The position numbers and the translations under genes were made by a program. A stretch of 64,000 nt of DNA from CAWFFV01 sp963814985. GTDB taxonomy: Bacteria; Chloroflexota; Ktedonobacteria; Ktedonobacterales; Ktedonobacteraceae. Location of the stretch: contig CAWFFV010000101.1 in assembly GCA_963814985.1 (NCBI GenBank), forward strand, positions 181,122 to 245,121, read 5' to 3'. The notes below the pieces were generated by a model, which did not search any database, was not told where the DNA came from, and saw nothing but the letters and a program-made list of their open reading frames with translations. Below are positions 1-9,141 of this stretch, piece by piece (within the stretch, counting starts at the first letter, position 1; every line of letters begins with the position of its first letter).

Positions 1-1
1 T

Positions 2-271
2 CTTTCGCTCTTTGGCATCTTTGGCGTCGGATGGCTGATGGCAGGGGAATCGACGGTAGGTGCTATTTTGCTTATCTGTAGTTTTGTAATCTACTGGCCA
101 ATTCTTCTCCTGGGAACAATCTTCACATTTGGTTTCGGCCTCATCTGCCTTGGTCCTATGGCAATCGCCGCTATTATTATCAACGCGCTTCTACTGAACA
201 ATACTTTAAATCGTAAAGCTGTGCAATTCCTGGCTATGCCTCCCCCACCAATGCAAATGCATCGCCAATAG
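2..271 (+). CDS. C-terminal part of a small membrane protein (5' end outside window)
   Basis: An open frame enters from the left edge and ends at the TAA at 269-271. The visible 89 residues contain two or three hydrophobic segments (around FVIYWPILLLGTIFTFGFGL and CLGPMAIAAIIINALLL) and a short Pro/Met-rich cytoplasmic-looking tail (PPPPMQM). The ATG at 38 is in frame but the frame is open and hydrophobic upstream of it, so the true start is probably outside. No family is recognised; glycine-rich paired helices of this kind occur in many small bacterial membrane proteins. Confidence 0.6.
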   Translation, partial: LSLFGIFGVGWLMAGESTVGAILLICSFVIYWPILLLGTIFTFGFGLICLGPMAIAAIIINALLLNNTLNRKAVQFLAMPPPPMQMHRQ

Positions 272-313
272 AGGATGTGAGGGGACAGAGTTCATTACAA
301 CCCCTCACATTCA

Positions 314-1290
314 TCATTTAGGGAAAGCCAGACGACGATATTTTTCCCTGGATTCCAGCCATGCCTCATCAGAGAGACCAAGTTTCTCGCGTAATGTTTC
401 TGGTAAAACACCCGACCTCAACTGCTGAACTGCAAAGGTATCTCGGAGCAGTTGCAACGTTACACGCTTCTTAATGCCGGCCGCCTTTACAGCCCTTGCC
501 AGAATATAGTTCAGATTGCGATCGGTGCAGTCAAATATTTTATCAGTGACATGGTAGCCGCTCTGTTGATACTTCCTGAAAATCTCAGCAAATTCCGTAG
601 GAAGTGTCAGCCGTCTTTCACGATGTTGCTTACCTGTTGACGCTGCAAAACGTACTGTCACCATAGGTCCCCGTGGATCAGAGAAATCAATGTGATGGAG
701 CGCCAATCCCATCACCTCCTCTTTTTTCAATCCTGCATACAAAACGAGATAGACGAGACAATGGCAGCGAGGATCTTCTGCCGCTACATCGAGTAAACAT
801 TGTATCTCGTCAGCAAACAAAAGTTCTGGCAGAGGCGGTAAGGGACGTTCCAGAGCCAGACTCGCTGCAGGATCTTCTGAAATAATTCCTTCACCGGCCA
901 ACCAGGAAAAGAAATTTTTGAGGAATGTGACACGACGTGCCATCGTTTTGGGAGCAGGTATATGACCTTTGGTGCCAAATTTCAGCTTCATCAACCAATC
1001 AGTAAGCTGCTCTTTCGCGATACGTCCCACAGGTGTATCATCGCCGATGTAGTCACTAAACATCTTCAGATCAGAGAGGAAGCAGGTTACGGTATAGTTC
1101 GACTTGCCTCTCAGTATCAACTCCTGCCGATAGGGGGTGACACTGGCTGCCAGGCTCGATTGATCGGTGAGTGGATTGGTAAAGGCATCTCCGACGGGTC
1201 GGGGGGGGCTGCAACTACAGTTGAAACCCCAGCCCGATCATCAGCGATAGTCGGTTCAGGTTGTGCTTCTTGCTGGGAGTCCCTTTGCAT
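314..1290 (-). pseudogene. tyrosine recombinase/integrase-like protein, frameshifted at a C8 run
   Basis: The C-terminal 268 residues (314-1120) have the two-domain layout of XerC/D-type recombinases: a SAM-like core-binding domain (YTVTCFLSDLKMFSDYIG) and a catalytic domain ending in REKYRRL, where the nucleophilic Tyr is expected. The N-terminal arm lies in another frame starting at the ATG at 1290, which has an AAGGAGAG ribosome site six bases upstream. The two frames would join if the run of eight C (plus-strand G 1201-1208) had nine, giving about 325 residues, a normal length. Several catalytic positions look changed: the first Arg is Lys (YAGLKKEEV), and the His positions of HxLR and LGH appear as Gln and Leu. 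The second Arg (LLRDTFA) and the Tyr are kept. It may be an inactive or divergent recombinase. Confidence 0.7.
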
Positions 1291-1401
1291 GTATCTCTCC
1301 TTGACTGTGTCTATTGCTCGAATGCCACTATATCCTCCATTATAGCAGAACCAGCACATCTACCTGAAATAGACAAAGCCATTGTTTTCCTGGTTCCTCC
1401 C

Positions 1402-1662
1402 TAATGAGTCATCCCGAACTTTTCCGGGGCATTTCATGCCCTTTTTACCTGTTTGGCAAGCGGGAGTGCAGAGGGCGGCAGCCTTCTGCCGGGGATTCGG
1501 GTGCCCCGAAAACACCTTTTCCTTCTTTTGCTCGCCGCCTGCGGCGGAGAGAGGAAAAAGAAGCTATTGGGGACACCAGGGTTTGGCAACCCGCAAGCCC
1601 CGGCAGGGAAACCCTGCACCCCCGGTTTTGGAACTTTTTCAAAAGTTCGGGATGACTCATTA
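1402..1662. repeat. MITE-like element, family 1, full-length copy
   Basis: About 260 bp bounded by inverted repeats of some 20 bp (TAATGAGTCATCCCGAACTT at the left, its complement at the right), ending in TA on both sides as expected of a TA target duplication. The interior is GC-rich and has its own dyads (CGCCGCCTGCGGCGG near 1530; CCCCGGCAGGGAAACCCTGC near 1600). Open frames occur on several frames because the sequence is short of stops, but none has a ribosome site or family similarity. Copies or fragments recur at 2277-2480, 25591-26024, 28451-28698, 32010-32122, and as bare hairpins at 23881 and 33878. Confidence 0.8.
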
Positions 1663-1712
1663 AGAAGTCCCAGGAGAGTATCTCTCTATGTATTTAGAGA
1701 GATCTGGACAAA

Positions 1713-2129
1713 CTACTCGTTGTCTTCGCCCAGATCTTCAGTTTCAAACTCATCACCGTCCTCATCCTCTTCGTCTTCCTCATCCTCGTCCAGGTAGGTA
1801 AAATCCGAGTAACTGGTCGAGTATGATTCTTTACGGATTTGGATCGTTGGATGAAGAACAGGAAAAGGCCTCAGTCCACTCTGTGCAGCCGGACCCTCCA
1901 TTTGCGGTTCATAGGCTGGTGCACCTTCGCGCACTAGCACTTCATCACCCATTGCCACAGACTCAAAACCCAGGCGTCGCAGATCCATCACCATCCCTGG
2001 CCAGGTGTCTTCAGCCTCAACAGCCCACCACTCACGTCCCATATAGCGTACAGGTCGAACACGCAAAGGTCGGTTGAGATCGCCCAGATTAGCCAATAAT
2101 GAAGTTCGTTTGCCCTCGGCTTTTTTCAC
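1713..2129 (-). CDS. hypothetical protein with acidic C-terminal tail
   Basis: 138 residues. The first 95 form a basic-to-neutral domain (LNRPLRVRPVRYMGREWWAVEAEDTWPG), and the last 30 are almost entirely Asp/Glu (YLDEDEEDEEDEDGDEFE). The start used is a GTG at 2129 with AAGGGACGG some 12 bases upstream. An in-frame TTG near 2165 would add about 12 residues (CVLKKKGRFTVV) and is a real alternative. Such acidic tails are seen in bacterial proteins that bind basic partners or nucleic-acid-binding proteins, but no function can be assigned. Codon pattern and a strong, uninterrupted frame support a real gene. Confidence 0.6.
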   Translation of the reverse strand: MKKAEGKRTSLLANLGDLNRPLRVRPVRYMGREWWAVEAEDTWPGMVMDLRRLGFESVAMGDEVLVREGAPAYEPQMEGPAAQSGLRPFPVLHPTIQIRKESYSTSYSDFTYLDEDEEDEEDEDGDEFETEDLGEDNE

Positions 2130-2276
2130 GACTGTAAACCGTCCCTTCTTTTTTAGAACACAACTATGTTGACTTTTCCCACCTCACGAGTTTTCGTTCA
2201 GAAATGATCATACTCTAATCTTTTCTTTTCCTGCCCCCAAAAGGGAGAACTACGTTGTGTGCTTATACCATACCAC

Positions 2277-2480
2277 ATAAACTATGCCATTCGCCAATGA
2301 GGAATCCTCCGCACTCTCTTTTTGCGCCGCCTCCGGCGGCAATAATAAAGAAAAGAAGTAATTGGGGACACCGTCCCCAAACCCCGCCAGGGAGGACCCT
2401 GCACCCCTTCGGTCCGCGCATAGGGGGACACCGCACATCCCGGCAGGGAGAACCCTGCACCCCTTCTCCGTACAGCGACC
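2277..2480. repeat. degenerate copy of MITE family 1
   Basis: The stretch contains GCGCCGCCTCCGGCGGC, AATTGGGGACACC and two successive blocks ending in GGGA[AG][AG]ACCCTGCACCCC. These match the interior of the 1402-1662 element in order, but both terminal inverted repeats are missing. The open frame of the downstream kinase runs back through this repeat, which is one reason to place the kinase start at 2587. Confidence 0.55.
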
Positions 2481-2586
2481 TTTGGGAGCCCTTCACAGAT
2501 ATATTATTGACAGTACAGTTAAAACGGTGCATACTGCTTATAGTCCAGTTATACGAGAAGTATTCTTCTTGAGGGCACCTGAACCA

Positions 2587-4512
2587 ATGCATCAGCAAAA
2601 AAGAACTTTTCAGGGCATACCAAATACCACTCTACGGCGTTTACGCAATACACCCAGTTATTTCTTTCTTATCTGGCGCTGGAGTATGTGGGTCTATGCC
2701 CTCATCGTTACTCTAGGATACCCTCCAGTCTCTACAAATCCCACTTTTTTTAGAACTGCTCTCATCCTTCTCATCATCACCTTTCTACAGACACTCATAG
2801 TCACACTTTATGCACCAGTTTTTCAGATTCTATTGCCAGGCATGGGCATCTTGCGTCGCTTCAGACGTAGATCACGCCCTCCCGTTGAGGACGACGAGAT
2901 CGATATTTTCACACCACTTGCACAGACACGCAATCGATATTGGGATATCTTCATTCATGGTCTGGACGTACTTATCTGTGGTCTCGCTCTATACTATGCC
3001 GGTCCAATGGGAGATCCACCTTTCGGTGCAGGCTCACCTTTCTACCGCTATGGTATGTCGACGGCATTTGCAGCGGCCCTGGCTTATCGCTATGTTGGAG
3101 GATTAGCCGCTGCGCTCGGCTACGATCTTTTTGCTGTACTCGGAATGGTTTTTCCTGCCCCAGGAGCGCCTCATCATCCAACCAATACCATAGATGTAGT
3201 CGGCTCCCTGATTGATACACCAGTGGCAGCTCTCCTCGCAGCCTACCTCTCATCACTTCTAACAAGCTATGCCCGCAACAAAAGAGAAATACAAAACAAC
3301 GTACGCAGACAGAAGGCCCTCCGGGACGTGGCAGAAACTATAGTACGAGAAGCCGATGACAAACAACGGCTTTTGCAAAAGAGTGCTGAACAAATTTGTC
3401 AGGGTGGACATTTTCATCGCCTGATACTGGTCAATATAGGCAATACGACCGACGAAAAAAACGATAAAAGTTTACAGCCAGAGATTGATACATGCATTGA
3501 GATCAACTTACCGGCTTCAGGGTTACCTGAGAGAAATGAACTCCTCCTGCAACAGGTTATCCAGTCCGGACAAAAACTCATGACATTTGAATCATTCAAT
3601 CGAGGGGCTAACAAGGGCTACGGACATGCCCGTCTCTATTTGCCACTCTTCAAAGATGGACAGGTACAGATGGTACTGGGAGCGGAAAACTGGAAACAAA
3701 CACCATTTGATAGTAAGGCTGAGGTTTTCTTGACTATTGCTGGAGCACAACTTCTGGTCGCACTGGAGAAAATCCGCCTGACGGAACAAATGATACAACT
3801 GGCCGCTACGGCAGAGCGAGGACGTATAGCCCGCGAGATTCATGATGGTATTGCTCAACTTATCTATATGCTAAGTCTCACCACGGAGACGTGTGCTACC
3901 CAGGCTCATCGGCTCGCTGAAGCTTCAGAAGAAGACGCTGAACTGCTCACCCCGTTAGCAGAACGTTTAGATCGTCTGGTGACGATTTCGAAACAAGCCC
4001 TCTGGGAGACACGTAACTATATGTTTACGCTCAAACCCCTAATGAGTGGCACAACCACCCTTGCTCAGATGTTGGAGAACCAGTTACGTGAGTTCGAGGC
4101 CATCAGCAATTTACCTGCACAGTTAGAGGTCACAGGGAGCGAAATGGAAATTCCTGGAGATCGACGAAACACACGTAAGCTGGCAGAGGTAGGCTCCGCC
4201 ATATTCCGAATTGTACAGGAGGCTCTCACTAATGCTTACAAGCATGCAGAAGCAACACAGCTCCATGTATGTCTCCGTTACGAGACAGATGGCATCGCGG
4301 TTGAAATTTCTGATAATGGGCACGGCCTGCAAACAGACAACTATAGCTACGATCTCTCTATGGACAATGAACACCAGCGTATCTACTCCGGACACGGGCT
4401 GAGGGGAATGCGCGAGCGGGCAGAAGAGCTAGGAGGGACCTTTGAAATCACACAGATACCAGGGAATGGCATAACCATACAAGTATGGATACCAACACAG
4501 GGGAGGTCATAA
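2587..4512 (+). CDS. membrane sensor histidine kinase (GAF, HisKA_3, HATPase_c; NarX/LiaS/DegS class)
   Basis: About 641 residues from the ATG at 2587; the frame is open further upstream but only through repeat DNA. The N-terminal third has roughly six hydrophobic segments (MWVYALIVTLGY, ALILLIITFLQTLIVTLY, later ones around DVLICGLALYYAG and AALLAAYLSSLLTSY). A GAF-like region follows, then the HisKA_3 dimerisation motif GRIAREIHDGIAQ with the phosphoacceptor His. The ATPase has an N-box (RIVQEALTNAYKHA), G1 (ISDNGHGL) and G2 (GHGLRGMRERAEELGG). It would autophosphorylate and pass phosphate to the NarL-type regulator encoded by the next gene, with which it overlaps by one base. No ligand can be inferred. 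Confidence 0.9.
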   Translation: MHQQKRTFQGIPNTTLRRLRNTPSYFFLIWRWSMWVYALIVTLGYPPVSTNPTFFRTALILLIITFLQTLIVTLYAPVFQILLPGMGILRRFRRRSRPPVEDDEIDIFTPLAQTRNRYWDIFIHGLDVLICGLALYYAGPMGDPPFGAGSPFYRYGMSTAFAAALAYRYVGGLAAALGYDLFAVLGMVFPAPGAPHHPTNTIDVVGSLIDTPVAALLAAYLSSLLTSYARNKREIQNNVRRQKALRDVAETIVREADDKQRLLQKSAEQICQGGHFHRLILVNIGNTTDEKNDKSLQPEIDTCIEINLPASGLPERNELLLQQVIQSGQKLMTFESFNRGANKGYGHARLYLPLFKDGQVQMVLGAENWKQTPFDSKAEVFLTIAGAQLLVALEKIRLTEQMIQLAATAERGRIAREIHDGIAQLIYMLSLTTETCATQAHRLAEASEEDAELLTPLAERLDRLVTISKQALWETRNYMFTLKPLMSGTTTLAQMLENQLREFEAISNLPAQLEVTGSEMEIPGDRRNTRKLAEVGSAIFRIVQEALTNAYKHAEATQLHVCLRYETDGIAVEISDNGHGLQTDNYSYDLSMDNEHQRIYSGHGLRGMRERAEELGGTFEITQIPGNGITIQVWIPTQGRS

Positions 4513-5174
4513 TGCCTAAAATACGTTTGATGATTGTAGACGATCATGAAGTGGTACGTCTGGGTATGCGGGCTGCATTTGAGTTAGAGGCAGATATCAA
4601 CGTGGTTGGCGAGGCCGGCAATGGGGTAGAGGCGATAGCAAAGATCGGTGTCCTCGCTCCTCAAGTGATCCTTATGGACGTACGTATGGATAAAATGAAT
4701 GGTATTGAGGCTTGTCGTGAGATAAAGAGTAGTTACCCTCATATCTCTATCCTTATGATCACTTCTTACACCGATGATGACGCCGTCTTAGCATCAATTA
4801 TGGCGGGAGCCAGCGGTTACCTTTTAAAAAATGTCAGTCGTGTTGAACTACTCAAGGCTATTCGCACCGTAGCAACAGGCCAGTCATTGCTTGATCACAA
4901 TGCCAGTAAACAGGCTATCACTCGCATAAATACGCTGGCAACGGGAACAACTCACGCACCTGGCGAAGAACTTACTGAGCGTGAACGCGAAGTGCTAGTG
5001 CTGGTGGCCCGTGGCTATACGAATAAGCAAATTGGTGAGACGTTATATGTCAGTGAGAAGACGGCGCGTAACCATGTCAGCCATATCTTAGAAAAACTCG
5101 GTCTCTCGCGACGCAGTGAAGCAGCAGCCTTCGCCTTTGAACACAAACTTGTGCCACCACGAGATCAAGAGTAG
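4512..5174 (+). CDS. NarL/FixJ-type response regulator
   Basis: 220 residues. The receiver domain at about 1-120 has the acidic pair (VDDHE), phosphoacceptor Asp (ILMDVRMD), a Thr/Ser in MITSYTDD and a Lys in GYLLKN. A LuxR-type helix-turn-helix follows at about 150-215 (LTEREREVLVLVARGYTNKQ, then VSEKTARNHV). The start is the ATG at 4512, overlapping the kinase stop as TAATG and preceded by GGGGAGG; an upstream in-frame ATG at 4485 lies inside the kinase and is less likely. It is translationally coupled to, and almost certainly the partner of, the upstream kinase. Target genes are unknown. Confidence 0.93.
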   Translation: MPKIRLMIVDDHEVVRLGMRAAFELEADINVVGEAGNGVEAIAKIGVLAPQVILMDVRMDKMNGIEACREIKSSYPHISILMITSYTDDDAVLASIMAGASGYLLKNVSRVELLKAIRTVATGQSLLDHNASKQAITRINTLATGTTHAPGEELTEREREVLVLVARGYTNKQIGETLYVSEKTARNHVSHILEKLGLSRRSEAAAFAFEHKLVPPRDQE

Positions 5175-5249
5175 TTACCTTCTTTGAGACCTTTTGATAG
5201 GTGTCTGGAAGGAAAACAGAAAAGTGGCTTGTCTCCCTTCTAGATACCT

Positions 5250-7182
5250 CTAAGAGAGCGTAAACACGTTCAGGTTAGTATAGATGACCGAACCACCATT
5301 AGCTGTGAAAGCAATATTCCCTGACGAGAACTTATTATCCCGCAAGCTTATCAGGAAAAAACCATTGACATAAAAGGACAGGTCATTCCCACGTGCTATG
5401 ATCTGCAGCGTATTGCCCACGCCTGTTTTCCAGCCTGTCTGAATAACACCTGATTTGAGTATGGTATTACTAATAGTAAAATCGTTGGAACGCGAAATCG
5501 TGAAATTTCCCTGGCGAGCCACTTCAAACAGATAACCAGAATAGACTCCTAGAGGTCCTGTTGCTTTGACCCGAAAAAAGACTCCCCCGCTTCCACTTAC
5601 TATCTTCATGTCCACCGTAATAGCTACATTCAAAAATGCTTTTGCCGTATTACGACAACCAATCGGTGGTACACTCAACCCGGTTGGCATCACATGATAA
5701 CCATCTGCCATAAACGTGCAAGTAGTATTCTGATCCCAGTTCTTATTTTCTGGATTATTCAATACCAACGTATCTATATAGCTGGGATTGCCTGTGGTAG
5801 CCGTTTGAATGACACCAGCCGTCGCAGTAGCCTGGGCTTGTGCTGTAGCGGCCATACCAGCAATAGCGGTTGCCGTGGCATTGTGCGCCTGTTGCGTAGC
5901 TGCCACTGCTGCATTTTGTGCCTGTTGTGTGGCTGCTGCTGCGGTAGCATTCTGTGCCTGTTGCATAGCAGTCGCAGCTATCTTTGCTGTTGCCGTTGCC
6001 GTTGCTGTTGCTGTCTTAATTGTGCTTCCGATGGTCAGTGCCACATACATTATTGGTCCTACCACAGCCAATAGCACCAATAAAGCCATGATGGTCACAA
6101 CAACAGTACGTGTACGAACAGGTGACGAACGTCTTCGCACCCTCGTAACCTGTGATTGGTAGCCTGAAGCCTGATACGCGGGGGTCTGGCGATTTTCAGG
6201 AACAGCGGGGTATCCACCAGTCGAACGCGCAAGCGGCACAGGTCTGGCGACAGGTGTAACAGAGGGCGGAGGAGCTAAGACCAACGGCCTATCGAATTCA
6301 GATGCATCTAGAGGTGAGACAGTTCCTGATTGCTGTCGTATTCGCTCCCCATTGTTTCCCTGTGCCGCCTGACAAAATGCCTCTGCCAGTTCAGTTGCAT
6401 TTCTATAGCGTAGTTCCGGCTTCTTCTCTAATACCTTCAACATCACACCCTCAACTTGCGGCGAGATCGCTACGATACTACGCGGCGAAGGTGGAGGCTT
6501 GTTTACATGCATCGCTACCAATGCAATCTGGTTCTCTGATGAAAATGGAAGCTTCCCCGTTACTGCCTCGAAGAGCAACACCCCTAACGAGTACAGGTCA
6601 CTTAGCGCATTAGCCTTACCATCCAATCTCGAACAGTTCGGGAGCCACATACTCGACAGTTCCCAGTACATTGCCTGTACTGGTCAACTGCGTTGCATCA
6701 GATGTAGTACGTGCAATGCCAAAATCGGAAAGGAAACAGCGGCCTTCGGCGTCCAGTAAGACATTTGAAGATTTAATATCGCGGTGGATAATTCCTTGTG
6801 CGTGGATATAGTCAAGTGCGCTGGCAATGTCTGTCAAGTAGCGACAAATCTGCCTCAACGAGAGTGGCGCACGACGAATAAGCCCACGCAAGGTACCCCC
6901 CTCCATAAAGGGCATCACAATATAATACAGGGTAACCCCATCCAGTTTGCTTTCACCTGTATCGTAGATGGACATCAGATGTGGATGACGCAATGCCGCC
7001 ATCAGACGCGCCTCACGGATGAAGCGTCGTAGCATCTCCTCATCATCACGTTTGAATACCTTGACAGCTACATCGCGCTGAAAATGGGGATCATATCCAA
7101 GGTAGACATCAGCCATCCCACCTTTACCTGTTAGCTGCCGCAATTCGTAGCGGTCGAGGGTTTTTCCCTCCAAACCTGCCAT
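5250..7182 (-). pseudogene. PknB-type Ser/Thr protein kinase with extracellular lectin-like domain, one frameshift
   Basis: Residues 1-188 are in one frame (7182-6616) and the rest in another (to 5250). Kinase landmarks are all present: glycine loop GKGGMADVYLG, Lys in VAVKVF, HRDIKSSNVLL, DFGIAR and GTVEYVAPE. The frame breaks just after APELFE and resumes at GKANALSDLYSLGV; removing one base near 6630 (GGATGG) restores a normal kinase of about 640 residues. After the kinase come a Pro-rich stretch, one TM helix (VVVTIMALLVLLAVVGPI), an Ala/Thr/Gln-rich repeat linker (about 5800-6010), and a C-terminal beta domain resembling LamG/DUF1080 folds. Start ATG 7182 follows GGAG. The break could be a sequence error, since both halves look under selection. 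Confidence 0.8.
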
Positions 7183-7240
7183 ACAATTTCTCCAACTACT
7201 AAGGGATTTAGAAGAGAATGATTCTGGGCATCTCTTCCCA

Positions 7241-8248
7241 TCATGATATTTTCACGTACATCCGTGAAGCGTCATCATAGCGATACACAGGATTACCTCG
7301 ATGGAACACCAAATTCCCATGCTCGTCAGATAACCAGAGTAACAAGCGTGTACCAGTAGGTAGATGGAGTGGATACCTCCAATGGTCAAGTGCGCTGGGA
7401 CCAGTTACAGCAAAAAGCCAGGCACCACCATCCGCGACAATAGTGTTTGGTGAGAGTTGGCTGCATGAAAACGAGTCATCATCGTGGGTATCATCGACCT
7501 GGAAATCACAGACGCGCAGTGTCATTCCATTGAGAGATGCATTCGGGTCTGCATAGGGGTAGTTATCAAAACCACGGACAGTTTTGTGAGCCATCATGGC
7601 CTGTACCCATACCCAGGAACCGATACGAATGGGCAGCGCTGTCTGTACAATCAGGCGTACCTGGACCTGGGGCGCAATACGTACAGTCAATAGGCAGCCA
7701 CCAGAACAATCAAGCGCGAATTGCTGTTGGGGTACCCTGATTATGGGAGTAGGCACCACCTCTTGTGGAGAAGTTGCATCTATCTTGAGTACAACACCAC
7801 CCAGAGCAACCAGAGGATAGTGTGGCAACAAGAATAATGTCATACCAGGCTGCAAAGCATGGCAGTCATGACCTAATGTGGTATCGAGTTCTTTGACGGT
7901 ATTTGGCTTGACATCGCTGAAAATCTCACCCGCAGTAGCCATACGCATCTGGAAGGCAAGAATTTCATCACACGAATCTCCATCCTGCACAGTATAGGGC
8001 AGTCCTCCCGCTTGAGGCAGTATGGAAGACAACGTTGGCAGCGGTGTCGCCGTAGGCGAAGGTGAGATCACGGAAATCCTATAGAAAAAGTTTGTGGCTG
8101 CTGGCATCACATTGTTACCAACGCGTGTTCCATAGAAATAGATAGGAATAGCCAGAACAATCAGGATAGCGACTAACAGTACAAATTTCCCTGATAGGGA
8201 ACGTCGATTTTCCGGAGGGGTGTTGGGTGGATGAAAGCGATAAGTCAT
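7241..8248 (-). CDS. membrane-anchored protein with LysM-like domain
   Basis: 335 residues. An N-terminal cytoplasmic tail of about 20 residues is followed by one TM anchor (GKFVLLVAILIVLAIPIYFY). A Ser/Pro/Thr linker leads to a segment reading like LysM (PYTVQDGDSCDEILAFQM, then LQPGMTLFLLP at its end). The remainder, about 190 residues, is beta-rich with an internal repeat-like CxGGC pair (LDCSGGCLL) and is not recognised. A cell-wall-bound role is inferred from the LysM-like part. It lies 58 bases downstream of the kinase gene in the same orientation, so the two may be cotranscribed. Start ATG 8248 has GAGG upstream. Confidence 0.7.
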   Translation of the reverse strand: MTYRFHPPNTPPENRRSLSGKFVLLVAILIVLAIPIYFYGTRVGNNVMPAATNFFYRISVISPSPTATPLPTLSSILPQAGGLPYTVQDGDSCDEILAFQMRMATAGEIFSDVKPNTVKELDTTLGHDCHALQPGMTLFLLPHYPLVALGGVVLKIDATSPQEVVPTPIIRVPQQQFALDCSGGCLLTVRIAPQVQVRLIVQTALPIRIGSWVWVQAMMAHKTVRGFDNYPYADPNASLNGMTLRVCDFQVDDTHDDDSFSCSQLSPNTIVADGGAWLFAVTGPSALDHWRYPLHLPTGTRLLLWLSDEHGNLVFHRGNPVYRYDDASRMYVKIS

Positions 8249-8349
8249 AAGCCAACCTCTATCTCTATTAGCCTTATCGGATTATATTATAACAGGAAAT
8301 AAGAAAAGAGTATAGTATTTGAATGCTGAAGAGACTATATTCACTAAGC

Positions 8350-8889
8350 CTATACCAGCTTGAGTAAATGATCTCTGTGTAACTCACATAACCACAACAG
8401 GGGAAACATACCTTCTTCAATCGTCGTCATCAAGCTACTTGCCTCTCGCCAGGCTAACTCATATTCCAACGATGAGATTTTTCCGTCGCGCAAGGCATCA
8501 TCGAGTTCATCAACATCCAATAAATCTATCTCTCCATCCGCAGAGACATCTAAATCCAGATAGAGATCATCATACCAGAGTATCCCATTCTCATCAATAG
8601 AATGTTGTTTACAGATATCGATATACCAGCGTACAAATTCACCCTGCGCATCAAAAATCGTTGTTATTGTATAACGTGTCCCCTGAGGAAAGTGTTGAAG
8701 CCACGAATATCCCTTATTGGCGAGACACACATCCTCGCCTGAAAGTTTCATCCATAACGGTTCACGTACTTCATCAATACAGAACAGACTCACATATCCT
8801 TTAAAATCTTTGGTTTCCAGATGCATCATGGCAAAGCGTTTTTTGGTTACACGTTGCCAACCTGGGCGATCTGCACGTTTGTGTTTCAT
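8350..8889 (-). CDS. DUF402 family protein
   Basis: 179 residues from the ATG at 8889, which has GGGAG 11 bases upstream; in-frame ATGs at 8901 and 8937 are alternatives with weaker sites. The central region matches DUF402: aromatic/acidic strands around FVRWYIDICKQ and ILWYDDLYLDLDVSADG, followed by DVDELDDALRDGKIS and a helical end. DUF402 proteins include nucleoside di/triphosphate and FomD-type phosphatases that use the clustered Asp/Glu residues to bind metal; whether this one is an enzyme is not shown. It stands alone between the LysM gene and a divergent glycosyltransferase. Confidence 0.8.
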   Translation of the reverse strand: MKHKRADRPGWQRVTKKRFAMMHLETKDFKGYVSLFCIDEVREPLWMKLSGEDVCLANKGYSWLQHFPQGTRYTITTIFDAQGEFVRWYIDICKQHSIDENGILWYDDLYLDLDVSADGEIDLLDVDELDDALRDGKISSLEYELAWREASSLMTTIEEGMFPLLWLCELHRDHLLKLV

Positions 8890-9141
8890 TTCATACGCTC
8901 CCATAACTATTTTATCATGCCCACAAATCACGCTCATAGAGACATTTTCTATACATTCTTATCCACGATCAGGTACATTTCGCTAAGTTGACGTAGCCCT
9001 AATGACAATTACCTTTTAGAGACTCTCTCGTCACTGCCTCCTAATTCGTTATTTATAATTATGGCCTATTTTTCAGCCATACGTTACATATTTGGGTGAC
9101 ATCTAGTTGAGATAATACACGAAAGGCTTTTTTTAAGCAAT

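Noticed and set aside
1382..1663. Open frames of 60-114 codons on several frames and both strands within the MITE-like repeat
   Set aside because: They exist because the repeat lacks stop codons; the same peptides recur in every copy, there is no ribosome site, and the frames follow the element rather than gene context.
5800..6010. Separate plus-strand proteins rich in Cys/Ala/Val opposite the kinase gene
   Set aside because: They are shadows of the Ala/Thr/Gln-rich linker of the minus-strand kinase and have no ribosome sites.
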